A stretch of DNA of 64,000 nucleotides, taken from positions 62,001-126,000 of the forward strand of contig NZ_PHNC01000012.1 of NCBI RefSeq assembly GCF_003121295.1, written 5' to 3'. The notes beneath the pieces were generated by a model. It saw only the letters and a program-made list of their open reading frames with translations. It was not told the DNA's origin and searched no databases. Source of the DNA: Streptomyces orinoci. GTDB lineage: Bacteria; Actinomycetota; Actinomycetes; Streptomycetales; Streptomycetaceae. The position numbers were made by a program, and so were the translations under genes. Positions 52,839-61,298 of the stretch are shown here, piece by piece (within the stretch, counting starts at the first letter, position 1; each line of letters opens with the position of its first letter).

Positions 52839-52981
52839 GGCAGATTCCCCCTTGAGGATCTCGACGTCCACAACCTTCAGAGGAAACGCTATCCGGACCC
52901 ACTGACAACGGACGCTACGGCGGCGGGCTCTACCGGCCGTGGCCCTGAACGGCCTGAAGGTTCAGGCCGGTTGTGGGACGG

Positions 52982-54187
52982 TCAGGCCAGGTGCCGGGTG
53001 AAGAACGACCGCACCCGGGCGCGCACCGCGGGCACCGACCGGGCCGGGTCGATCGTGCCCACCAGCTTGTCGCGGCTCGCGGGGCTCATCAGTCCCGCCG
53101 CCTGCAACTGCGGTGCCAGGGCCGCGTAGTCGGTGAACACCCAGTGCCGGGCGTGCTCCAGCCGGGGAGCCCGGCGGGCGTGGCCGTGGGAGCGGGCCAG
53201 TACGGCCGCCCATGAGCGTTCATAGGGCTGGCCCTCGAAACCGTCCGTGCCCAGCAGGAGCAGCGGTCGGTCCGTCCCCTCCCGGGCCACCGGGAACAGC
53301 TCTCCGGACGGCTGGTCCAGGTAGCCCTCCAGATTGACCGCGGCCGCGATGCGCCGGTCCCGGTGCATCGCCTCGGCCACGCTGGTGCCGCCCGCGGAGT
53401 GGCCGTAGGCCCCCACCCGGCGCAGGTCCAGCGCCCGGCCGAGGTGCCGGGGCAGCGGCCGCCCGGCCGCGTCCGGGTTCCGTCCGGCGGCCAGCACCGC
53501 CAACTGGTCCAGGACAAAGCGGAGATCCGCGATCCGGGTGTCGATCAGGGTGCGGAACAGTCGCGGGTGAAGGCGGGGATCCTCCCGGATGACGGTGTCC
53601 CGGACGATCTCCCGCCCGGCCCTGGGCACCGGGAACTCGACCTCGCTGCCGTCTCCGGGGTGGTCCACGGTCACCACCACATGCCCATGGCTGGCCAGTT
53701 CCTCGGCGAGCGAGGTGCCCACCGTACGCGGGTCGGCGCCACCCGGGCTGTAGACCAGCACCGGCCGCCGTACCGGCTGGGCCGGAGCCCCGCTCGCCGA
53801 GTGCGTCGGGGTGGCGGCCCAGTCCACTCCCGAGGAGGGCAGCCCATGTATCGGGACGTCGATCTGGCGGAAGTCTCCCGCCGCCTTCGGGGTCAACTGC
53901 CGGGCGAGCGCATGGCCATGGGTGCTCAGAGCCGGGTAGTGGATGCTGACCATCACCTCTCTTACCGCGATGGCGTTCCAGGGGTCCCGCCTGCGCCGGT
54001 CCACCAGATAGAGGGTGGTGACTCCCAGCGGGTGGGGCCCGGTGGGCGGCGGGAGCCGCAGGGTGTGGCCGCCCGGCGTCCGGGCCTGTGCGGTGCCCGG
54101 CAGCAGCAGGCCGGCGGTCGCCAGGGCGGCGGAGCGGAGGAAAATCCGCCGGTCTAGGGTGAGTTCGGAAAGCGGGGAACGGGTCAT
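52982..54187 (-). CDS. Tat-exported alpha/beta hydrolase, PAF-acetylhydrolase-like
   Basis: 401 residues. Twin-Arg signal DRRIFLRSAALATAGLLLPG at 12-31. RRPVLVYSPGGADPRTVGTSLAEELASHGHVVVTVDHPGDGSEVEF and GAYGHSAGGTSVAEAM (Ser nucleophile) with a DxEGYLD block match the lipase/PAF-AH group. Secreted esterase or lipase. Divergent from the wHTH regulator across 84 bp. Confidence 0.85.
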   Translation of the reverse strand: MTRSPLSELTLDRRIFLRSAALATAGLLLPGTAQARTPGGHTLRLPPPTGPHPLGVTTLYLVDRRRRDPWNAIAVREVMVSIHYPALSTHGHALARQLTPKAAGDFRQIDVPIHGLPSSGVDWAATPTHSASGAPAQPVRRPVLVYSPGGADPRTVGTSLAEELASHGHVVVTVDHPGDGSEVEFPVPRAGREIVRDTVIREDPRLHPRLFRTLIDTRIADLRFVLDQLAVLAAGRNPDAAGRPLPRHLGRALDLRRVGAYGHSAGGTSVAEAMHRDRRIAAAVNLEGYLDQPSGELFPVAREGTDRPLLLLGTDGFEGQPYERSWAAVLARSHGHARRAPRLEHARHWVFTDYAALAPQLQAAGLMSPASRDKLVGTIDPARSVPAVRARVRSFFTRHLA

Positions 54188-54271
54188 GCCCTCAGGCTGC
54201 CGCCCGGCGGCGGTCCGGACGATCTTTAAGGCCCTGGCCCAAACGATGGCGCGGCACCGTCAAGGAGCGTA

Positions 54272-55273
54272 GTGATCCGGATCCACCTCACCGCCGCCGA
54301 CCTCGCCGCCATACGGTTCGCACCGCGCCCCGCCCAGCTCCAGGAACTCCACAGCGCCCTGCTGATGCTGGGCAGCCGGGAACACCAACTGCTCTACGGC
54401 CGCTGGCGCCAGCGCCTGCTGCGCGCACTGCCCCCGGCCGCCGAACCACTGGCCGACCTGGTGCCCGGCGGGCGGGCACCCGCCTTCCTCGATGTCCTCG
54501 CCCCCACCCTGCCGGAGGGGCTGGAGGCCCTGCGGTCCCTCAGCCCGCACTTCATCCGCGCCGAGCTCAGGCGCGTCTACGCCGGTTCCCCGGCTCCGTC
54601 CTGGATCCACGGCCTCCACCAGGGCGAGGCCGCCGCCTGGCGCACCGTGGGCCACGCCCAGCGCACCGCCTTCGACACGGTGCTGGGGCCCGTCTGGCCC
54701 CTGATCCAGGACCTGCACCGCGCCGAGTTCACCCGGCATGCCCTCACCGTGGCCGAGCATGGCATCGGCACCGCGCTGAGCGGCCTGATACCCGGCTCCC
54801 GACTGACCGGCTCCGTCTGGGAGTTGGCCGCTCCCTTCGACCGCGACATCCACCTGCACGGCCGGGGCCTGCTGCTCCAGCCCACCTTCCACTGGACCGG
54901 CCATCCACTGCTCGCCGACCTGCCCGGCCGGCCCCTGGTGCTGACCTATCCCGCGGGCCCCGGCCTGCCGCTCGCCCCCGACGGGGACCCGGACCCGGAG
55001 AAGGCGCTGGCCGCCGTGCTGGGCCGGACCCGGCTGCGGCTGCTGCTCCTGCTCACCGAGGAGCACTCCACCGGCGAACTGGCCCGCCGCCTGGGCGTCA
55101 GCGACGCCACCGCCTCCGCGCACACCGCGGCCCTGCGCGGGGCGGGCCTGATCAGCACCGTCCGGGCCGGAAAGGCGGTCCGCCACCGCCGGACCGCCCT
55201 GGGCGGCCTGCTGGTCGGCCGGCTGTCCGGCCCCGGCGACCGGCCGGTCAGGCCGGCCGGTGAGGCGTGGTGA
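54272..55273 (+). CDS. ArsR-type regulator with DUF5937-like N-terminus
   Basis: 333 residues, GTG start. The winged helix is near the C-terminus: LLLLTEEHSTGELARRLGVSDATASAHTAALRGAGLISTVRAGKAVRHRRTALG. The N-terminal ~240 residues (ADLAAIRFAPRPAQLQELHSALLML, HLHGRGLLLQPTFHW) fit the DUF5937 sensor part found in actinobacteria. Divergent from the secreted hydrolase gene it may control. Confidence 0.85.
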   Translation: MIRIHLTAADLAAIRFAPRPAQLQELHSALLMLGSREHQLLYGRWRQRLLRALPPAAEPLADLVPGGRAPAFLDVLAPTLPEGLEALRSLSPHFIRAELRRVYAGSPAPSWIHGLHQGEAAAWRTVGHAQRTAFDTVLGPVWPLIQDLHRAEFTRHALTVAEHGIGTALSGLIPGSRLTGSVWELAAPFDRDIHLHGRGLLLQPTFHWTGHPLLADLPGRPLVLTYPAGPGLPLAPDGDPDPEKALAAVLGRTRLRLLLLLTEEHSTGELARRLGVSDATASAHTAALRGAGLISTVRAGKAVRHRRTALGGLLVGRLSGPGDRPVRPAGEAW

Positions 55274-55319
55274 CCGCCGGTCCGGCAAGCTCGACTCACC
55301 GGATGCTCAACTCACCGGC

Positions 55320-56180
55320 TCAGTTCACCGAAAAGCGCCGGCTGAGGAACGAGGTGACCGTCCGGACGAAGCGGAGCCGGTCGTCCAGCCAGGGATAGTG
55401 CCCGGCCCCTCGCTGCACGGCGAGTTCGGAACGGGGGAACAGCCCGGCGATGGCGGCGGCGACCCGGGGCAGCGGGCCGCCGTCCAGCTCACCGGCGAGC
55501 AGCAGCACCGGCGCGTCCAGGGTGGCGGCAATGGCCGCACGCGTCTCGGCGGGGGAGAAGGCGCCGTCGGACGCATAGACCTCCGCCGCCTCCGCGTTGC
55601 GCTGTGCGTCCGCCGAGGCGGCATGCGCCTGCGCTACCGCGTGCCAACGGCCGTAGTGGAACGGTGCGGTGGCGTGCCGGTCGGCCTCGGTCCCCGAGCC
55701 GTCCCGGACGGCCTGGTACGCCCGGTACGCCTCGGCGAACCATGGCTCGGCCGTCCGCAGTTCCACCGCCTCCCGGCGCTGCTCCTCGGTGAACTCCACG
55801 CCCAGCGCCCGCGCCCAGGCGGTGACCAGGGCCAGCGAGCCCACCCGCCAGGGATACCGGGCCGCATAGCGGATGGCCAGCTCACCGCCCGCGCAGTGGG
55901 CCAGCACATCCACCCGTGCCAGCCCCAGATGGGCACGGAGCGCCTCCACATCGGCGACCTGCCGGTCACAGCGATAGGTATCCGGATCGGCCGGCGCCCC
56001 CGACTCTCCGGTGCCCCGCAGATCGAGCAGCACCAGCCTGCGGTGCCCCGACAGCCCGCCGAGATCGCCGAGATAGGCGGAGGCACGCATGGGGCCACCG
56101 GGCAGACAGAGCAGCGGCTCGCCCTCCCCCTTGAGGTGATAGGCGAGTTGGGTCCCATCGGGGGCGGTAAAGGTCGGCAT
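55320..56180 (-). CDS. Alpha/beta hydrolase with Cys nucleophile
   Basis: 286 residues. GGPMRASAYLGDLG, LVLLDLRGTGESGAP, nucleophile elbow VDVLAHCAGGELA with C96 (TGC codon) where Ser is usual, acid in LAGELDGG and His in RGAGHYPWLD. Cys at the nucleophile is rare in this branch and suggests dienelactone-hydrolase-like chemistry, or loss of classic esterase activity. GAGGAGAG is upstream of the ATG at 56180. Confidence 0.85.
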   Translation of the reverse strand: MPTFTAPDGTQLAYHLKGEGEPLLCLPGGPMRASAYLGDLGGLSGHRRLVLLDLRGTGESGAPADPDTYRCDRQVADVEALRAHLGLARVDVLAHCAGGELAIRYAARYPWRVGSLALVTAWARALGVEFTEEQRREAVELRTAEPWFAEAYRAYQAVRDGSGTEADRHATAPFHYGRWHAVAQAHAASADAQRNAEAAEVYASDGAFSPAETRAAIAATLDAPVLLLAGELDGGPLPRVAAAIAGLFPRSELAVQRGAGHYPWLDDRLRFVRTVTSFLSRRFSVN

Positions 56181-56377
56181 GGCGCTCTCCTCAGATCCCT
56201 GGATCCCTGGTGCCGAGAGCATCTCTCTGCCGAATGTACGGCGGGGGGTGGGGCGATGGCTGCGGTAACGGGTAACTCTTTGGTCCCGCAGGGATGTTCA
56301 GCGGCCATCGCCGGAATCGCATCGGCCCAGCCCCGTATCCTCGGTACCGACTACCCGCCACCCCGGAGGTATTTCCG

Positions 56378-56773
56378 ATGACCGGCTCGGACGCAACGGA
56401 CCAGTCCGTCGCCCAAACCGACGCGGCAGCAGCCCTGATGGAGCGTGTGGCCGGACAGCTCGGCAGCCGGGCCTCGGCGGCGGCCGTCTTCGGTGAACCC
56501 GTCACCAGCGACGGGATCACCGTCATTCCCGTCGCAGAGTTCGGCCTTGGATTCGCCGGGGAAATGGGCCCCGGAGCCGCCGGCACCGGCAACGGAAGGG
56601 GCGGAGCCGGTGCCCGTCCCCGGGGCTATATCGAGATCAAGGACGGCACCGCCACCTACAGACCCCTCCCGGCCCCATGGGCGAATGCCGTCGTGCCGCT
56701 CGCCGCCCTTCTGGCGGGAGCCCTCGTCCCCTCGCTCGTTCGCCGTCTCGCCGGGCGCCGCTGGAAGCCTTGA
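56378..56773 (+). CDS. GerW/YtfJ-family sporulation protein
   Basis: 131 residues. LMERVAGQLGSRASAAAVFGEPVTSDGITVIPVAEFGLGFAGEMG and a Gly-rich segment match the YtfJ/GerW family, linked to spore maturation and germination. A C-terminal hydrophobic segment (NAVVPLAALLAGALVPSLV) follows IEIKDGTATYRPL. GGAGGT seven bases before the ATG. Fits the sporulating-actinobacterium picture. Confidence 0.85.
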   Translation: MTGSDATDQSVAQTDAAAALMERVAGQLGSRASAAAVFGEPVTSDGITVIPVAEFGLGFAGEMGPGAAGTGNGRGGAGARPRGYIEIKDGTATYRPLPAPWANAVVPLAALLAGALVPSLVRRLAGRRWKP

Positions 56774-56785
56774 CCGCCGCGGCGG

Positions 56786-57565
56786 TCAGTGCAGATACGA
56801 CCCCCCGTTGAGATGCAGCACCGCCCCCGTGGCGAACTCCGCCTCCGGGGAGGTGAACCAGGCGACCGCGGAGGCGATTTCGGCGGGGTCGGCGATGCGG
56901 CCCAGGGGGTGCTGGGCGAGGACGAAGCGGGCGGTGGCGGGGTCGTCCAGGAGCGGGGCGGTGAGGTCGGTGCGGGTGAAGCCGACGGCCAGGGCGGCTA
57001 CTGCGATGCGGTGCGGGCCCAGGGAGACCGCCAGGGACTGGGCCAGGGCGTGCAGGCCGGCCTTGCCGGCGCCGTAGGCGGGGACATCCGGTTCGCCCCG
57101 GTAGGCGCCACGGGAGCCGATCATGATGATGCGGCCGCCGGCCGGGCCCTCGGGGCGGTGCAGCAGATGGTTCACCACGCACCAGGTGGTGTTGGCGGCG
57201 GCCAGCAGATTGACGTTCAGATGGTCCTGCCACATCCGCTGCCACTGGGCGTAGGAGGTGGTGCCGATGGGGTGTTCACGGTAGATCCCGGAGTTGTTGA
57301 CCAGGATGTCCAGGCCGCCGAGGCCGTCGATGGCCTCCTCCACGACCCGGGAGACGGTGCCGGGGTCGGTGAGGTCGCCGGTGACGGTGAGATGGCCGTC
57401 GCCGGGAAGGGAGCGGGTCACCGCCTCGCCCGCCTCGGTGTCGGTGCGGCAGTGCACCGCGACGGCCGCGCCCCGGGCCGCCAGGGCGGTGGCGATGGCG
57501 GCGCCGATGCCGGTCGGGCGGGAGGCGCCGGTGACCAGGGCCCGGGGGCGGGATTGCGTGCTCAA
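56786..57565 (-). CDS. SDR oxidoreductase in the kynurenine operon
   Basis: 259 residues, TTG start. ALVTGASRPTGIGAAIATALAARG (Rossmann), NNSGIY, and SRGAYRGEPDVPAYGAGKAG with the Ser-Tyr-Lys triad are standard SDR motifs. It overlaps the kynureninase stop by 4 bp (TTGA) and is last in the operon, so it probably acts on a product of tryptophan breakdown. The exact reaction is unknown. Confidence 0.85.
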   Translation of the reverse strand: MSTQSRPRALVTGASRPTGIGAAIATALAARGAAVAVHCRTDTEAGEAVTRSLPGDGHLTVTGDLTDPGTVSRVVEEAIDGLGGLDILVNNSGIYREHPIGTTSYAQWQRMWQDHLNVNLLAAANTTWCVVNHLLHRPEGPAGGRIIMIGSRGAYRGEPDVPAYGAGKAGLHALAQSLAVSLGPHRIAVAALAVGFTRTDLTAPLLDDPATARFVLAQHPLGRIADPAEIASAVAWFTSPEAEFATGAVLHLNGGSYLH

Positions 57566-58809
57566 CCTGTCTTCCTCTCATGCCGGATGGTGACGTCGCG
57601 GATGCGGGCGATGGCCCGGGGCAGGTCGGTGAAGCGGGTGGAGAGGGGCGCCGGGGTGATGCGGATGCGGTCGGGGAGGGAGTGATCGACGAAGACCCCG
57701 GCGGCGGCGAAGAGGGGGACCAGCTCGCGGGCGGCGCGGTGCTCATAGGTGAGATGGGCGCCGCGCTGGGCCGGATCGGGCGGGCCCGCCAGGCGGAAGC
57801 CATGGGGGAGCAGTTCCCGCTCGGCCAGTTCCTGGAAGAAGGCGGTCAGGGCCAGGCTTTTGGCCCGTACCCGGTCCATGCCCGCCTCGGCGAGCAGATC
57901 GAGTCCGGCGCCGATGGCGGTCAGGGAGAGGACGGGGGGACTGCCGGTGAGAAAGCGGCGGATGGTGGGGTCGGGGTCGTAGCCGGGACGCATGGCCAGT
58001 TGCTCACGGTGGCCGTACCAGCCTTGGATGGGCTGGGTGGTGAGGTCGTGCAGGGCGCGGCGGACATAGAGCAGGGCGGGCGCGCCCGGACCGGCCATCA
58101 GGTGTTTATAGGTGGAGCCGGCGGCGAAGTCGGCACCGCAGGCGTTGAGTTGGATGGGCACGGCGCCCACGGCATGGCTGAGGTCCCAGAGGATCAGAGC
58201 GCCGGCCGAGTGCACGGCCTCGGTGACCGCCGCCATGTCCAGCAGGGCCCCGGAGCGCGGGGAGACCAGGGAGAGGCAGACCACGGCGACGGTGTCGTCC
58301 AGGGCGGCGCGCAGGGTGGCGAGGTCCAGGCCCTGGTCGATATCGGTGTGGATGGTGCGCAGTTCGCCGCCGGCGTCGGCGGCGACTCCGGCCAGGACAT
58401 AGCGGTCGGTGGGGAAGTTGTCGTCGTCCACCACCACGGTGGTACGGCCGGGACGGGCACGCAGCGCGGCCACGGCCAGTTTGTAGAGGTTGACGCTGGT
58501 GCAGTCACCGGCCACCACCTCGCCCGGCTCCGCCCCCAGCAGCACCTCGGCGATTCTGTCCCCCATGCGCTGGGGCAGGTCCAGCCACTGGGTGCGGGCC
58601 TGGGCCAGATTGTCGCCCCAGCCGCCGCGTACCAGCTCGTCCAGGAGGGCGGGGGTGGCGGACGGAAGGCGGCCCAGGGAGGCGCCGTTGAGGAACAGGG
58701 CGTCCTCGGGGACGGGGTGGAAGCGGTCACGGAAGGGGGCGAGGGGGTCGGCCGCGTCCAGCCGGCGGGCCCGGTCGAGTTGGGGGAGCGGATGGCTCGT
58801 TGTGGTCAC
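57562..58809 (-). CDS. kynU: Kynureninase
   Basis: 415 residues, GTG start coupled by GTGA to the dioxygenase. FLNGASLGRLPSATPALLDEL, VAGDCTSVNLYKLAVAAL, LILWDLSHAVGAVPIQLNACGADFAAGSTYKHLMAGPG with the PLP Lys in TYKHL, and IRRFLTGSPPVLSLTAI are the family blocks. Cleaves kynurenine to anthranilate and alanine. Sits between dioxygenase and SDR. Confidence 0.9.
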   Translation of the reverse strand: MTTTSHPLPQLDRARRLDAADPLAPFRDRFHPVPEDALFLNGASLGRLPSATPALLDELVRGGWGDNLAQARTQWLDLPQRMGDRIAEVLLGAEPGEVVAGDCTSVNLYKLAVAALRARPGRTTVVVDDDNFPTDRYVLAGVAADAGGELRTIHTDIDQGLDLATLRAALDDTVAVVCLSLVSPRSGALLDMAAVTEAVHSAGALILWDLSHAVGAVPIQLNACGADFAAGSTYKHLMAGPGAPALLYVRRALHDLTTQPIQGWYGHREQLAMRPGYDPDPTIRRFLTGSPPVLSLTAIGAGLDLLAEAGMDRVRAKSLALTAFFQELAERELLPHGFRLAGPPDPAQRGAHLTYEHRAARELVPLFAAAGVFVDHSLPDRIRITPAPLSTRFTDLPRAIARIRDVTIRHERKTG

Positions 58810-59690
58810 AGCAGTCCCCTGGCAGTCCATAGTTCCGGGAAGAAGCGGTGTTCGCTGATGCGGCGCAGCCAGGCCACGCCCTGGGTGCCGCCGGTGCCCG
58901 GCTTGAAGCCGATCACCCGCTCCACGGTGAGCAGATGGACGGACCGCCAGCGGCACATTCCCTCGGCGATGTCCATCAGGGCCTCGGCGAGCAGGAAGAG
59001 GTGATCGGTGGGGCCGCTGTCGCGGTAGACCTCCGCCCAGGCCCGTTCCACCCGTTGGTCGGGCCGGTAGGGGCGGGAGAAGTCGCGGCGCAGGAGTTCC
59101 GGCGGGATGCCGGCGCCCCGGCGGGAGAGCAGGGCGAGGGCGGCGTCATAGAGGCTGGGGGAGTGCAGGGCCTGTTGGACGGCCTCGTTCACCTGGGGCA
59201 CCTTGCGGTGCGGGCGGGCGAGTTCGGGGACCTTGTTGCCCAGGACGTACTCCACCATGCGGTACATATACGACTGGAAGCCGGAGGCCTGCCCCAAGTG
59301 GTCGCGGAAGGCGTTGAATTCGTTGGGGGAGAGGGTGCCGAGCACATCCCAGGAGGAGACCAGCAGGTCCACCACCCGGCGGGAGCGGCGCAGGGCCCAG
59401 ACGGCCTGGGGGATGTCGTCGTCGTCCAACAGGCCCCGGACGCGCACCATTTCCTGGTATATCAGCTTGAAGAGGAGTTCCTTGACCTGCCCGAGGATAT
59501 AGAAGGTGAGCTCGGCGGGTTCCGTGGAGCGGGGGTGCTGCAGACCGAGCAGAACGGTGATGCTCTGGTAGTCGATGTACGGGGTGCTCCGGCCGTCGAA
59601 GTCCAGCAGCGGGGCGCCGCCGGTGACCTGGGAGGTCGCGGCACGGCCGGCGTCACTGCCGAGGCCCAGGTCCGGGGGAGTGCTGGTCAC
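58806..59690 (-). CDS. kynA: Tryptophan 2,3-dioxygenase
   Basis: 294 residues, GTG start with AAAGGAG. YIDYQSITVLLGLQHPRS, ELTFYILGQVKELLFKLIYQEM, FRDHLGQASGFQSYMYRMVEYVLGNK (R129 and the SGFQS block) and MCRWRSVHLLTVERVIGFKPGTGGTQGVAWL with heme-ligand H252 match TDO. The active-site His in the usual HQxxEL block is Gly67. Opens tryptophan to N-formylkynurenine. Overlaps the preceding gene by GTGA. Confidence 0.9.
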   Translation of the reverse strand: MTSTPPDLGLGSDAGRAATSQVTGGAPLLDFDGRSTPYIDYQSITVLLGLQHPRSTEPAELTFYILGQVKELLFKLIYQEMVRVRGLLDDDDIPQAVWALRRSRRVVDLLVSSWDVLGTLSPNEFNAFRDHLGQASGFQSYMYRMVEYVLGNKVPELARPHRKVPQVNEAVQQALHSPSLYDAALALLSRRGAGIPPELLRRDFSRPYRPDQRVERAWAEVYRDSGPTDHLFLLAEALMDIAEGMCRWRSVHLLTVERVIGFKPGTGGTQGVAWLRRISEHRFFPELWTARGLL

Positions 59691-60340
59691 TGGTCTCCTT
59701 TGTCCTGCTCCTCGCCCCAGGTCCGTTGGGCCTCGGCGAAGAGCTCGGCGAACAGCGGATCGGGCACGCTCCCGGTGCGGTAGCGCGCCCCGTAACGTGC
59801 GCGGTAGGCGGCGAACCACCCGGGGTCGGTGTGCAGGAACATCACATCGTGAAAGGCCATATGGCGCAGCGCCAGCATGGGAACGGGAGAGCGGGAGACC
59901 ATGAACTCCCGGTTGCGGGCGGCGCGTTCGTCGCAGGCGGCATGGAACTGGCCCAGCATCAGGCCACGGTGGGCCAGTTCGGTCTTCATCCGGGCATGGG
60001 CCTGGTCCAGCAGCGGTAATCGGTCGTCGGCCAGCCCCGGTAACACCACTACCAGGGCGTGCAGAGTACGGTTGCGGCCCTGCCAGGCCATGGTGTCGAA
60101 GGTCTCGGTCATCCGGTGGACGATCTCCACCAGGCCGCCTGTGTCGATATCCGGGGCGACCGGCCACACCCGGGTTTCCAGGGTGCCGGCCTTGATGGCG
60201 GGTTCCACAAAGGGGCACACCGGCCCGCTTCTGCCGATGTGCTGGTGGGAACGGGTCAGATAGTCCTGGAACCACCGGCGGGCGATTTCCAGTGCGTGGG
60301 CCGGCGGTGAGTCCACCGCCGGAGCGTGGTGATGAGCCAT
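59687..60340 (-). CDS. DUF6875-like protein, first gene of the kynurenine operon
   Basis: 217 residues. RRWFQDYLTRSHQHIGRSGPVCPFVEPAIKAGTLETRVWPV, GGLVEIVHRMTETF and MLGQFHAACDERAARNREF resemble DUF6875, small proteins in actinobacterial biosynthetic loci. Not a known formamidase fold in sequence, but its place directly before the dioxygenase makes it a candidate for handling N-formylkynurenine. ATG at 60340 chosen; an in-frame GTG at 60352 is possible. Confidence 0.7.
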   Translation of the reverse strand: MAHHHAPAVDSPPAHALEIARRWFQDYLTRSHQHIGRSGPVCPFVEPAIKAGTLETRVWPVAPDIDTGGLVEIVHRMTETFDTMAWQGRNRTLHALVVVLPGLADDRLPLLDQAHARMKTELAHRGLMLGQFHAACDERAARNREFMVSRSPVPMLALRHMAFHDVMFLHTDPGWFAAYRARYGARYRTGSVPDPLFAELFAEAQRTWGEEQDKGDQ

Positions 60341-60670
60341 GGCTGCTGCCACCCCCGTGTCCGTCCCCGCTCACCCGGTGGTGGCGGGGGCAAGGTCAGA
60401 CTCATGGCAGGGGACGGTTCACCGGGAGGCGCTTCCGCGACAAAACGGTGATCGTGTGGGGCGGGAGGGTGTGGTGTTTGCCAGCATTCGCCCGTCGAAC
60501 GGATCTTGCCGGGATATCCGGGGGATCACGGATTATGCCGCTGACAAGCGATGCTCAGGTGGTGGCCGGTAATCACCCTTGTGGGTGCTCGACAACTCCT
60601 TGAGTTGTCCTGGGTCAAGGCAACAATGAGGACACCCTTGGCTTCGCCCGCTGCCCGGAGAGTGGCCACC
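60341..60670. promoter_or_regulatory. Divergent control region with GACAACT-N5-AGTTGTC
   Basis: No gene. A perfect 7-bp-arm palindrome, GACAACTCCTTGAGTTGTC, at 60591-60609 lies 61 bp before the YczE-like start and could bind a dimeric regulator for that gene or the kynurenine operon. Confidence 0.45.
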
Positions 60671-61285
60671 ATGAATCTCACCCGCCGCCTGGTCCATCTC
60701 TACGCGGGGCTCGCCCTGTTCGGCTTCAGCGTGGCCCTCCAGCTCCGGGCGGCGCTGGGCCTCAGCTCCTGGGATGTCTTCCACCAGGGGGTGGCCAGAC
60801 GCACCGGGCTGTCCATGGGCACGGTGGTGATCCTGGCATCGCTGGTGGTGCTGTTGCTGTGGATTCCGCTGCGGGAGCGGCCCGGTGCCGGGACGGTCTC
60901 CAATGTGCTGCTGGTGGGGCTGGGCATTGACCTCACCCTGCGCCTGCTGCCCGAGGCGCAGGCACTGGCCGTCCGGATCCCCTTGCTGCTCACCGGGATC
61001 GTCCTCAATGGACTGGCCACGGCGCTGTATATCTCGGCGCGGATGGGGCCGGGCCCGCGCGACGGTCTGATGACGGGGCTGTGCAGACGGACCGGGCGCC
61101 CGACTCGCTGGGTGCGGACGGGAATTGAGCTGGTGGTGCTGGCGGTCGGCTGGCTGCTGGGCGGGTCGTTGGGGGTGGGGACGGTGCTGTACGCGCTGGC
61201 CATCGGGCCGCTGATCCAGCTCTTCCAGAGGATGATCACCGTGCCCGGTGCGGCGGTGGCCGCCGCCGCACCGGGCAAGGAGTGA
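60671..61285 (+). CDS. YczE/YyaS-type membrane protein
   Basis: 204 residues, five to six hydrophobic segments (LYAGLALFGFSVALQL, VVILASLVVLLLWI, LLLTGIVLNGLATALY, LVVLAVGWLLGG). GLSSWDVFHQGVARRTGLSMG and ISARMGPGPRDGLMTGLCRRTG are the conserved YczE blocks. Predicted integral membrane protein of unknown role. GGAGAG before the ATG. Convergent with the L,D-transpeptidase gene. Confidence 0.85.
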   Translation: MNLTRRLVHLYAGLALFGFSVALQLRAALGLSSWDVFHQGVARRTGLSMGTVVILASLVVLLLWIPLRERPGAGTVSNVLLVGLGIDLTLRLLPEAQALAVRIPLLLTGIVLNGLATALYISARMGPGPRDGLMTGLCRRTGRPTRWVRTGIELVVLAVGWLLGGSLGVGTVLYALAIGPLIQLFQRMITVPGAAVAAAAPGKE

Positions 61286-61298
61286 GGGACGGGTCCGG

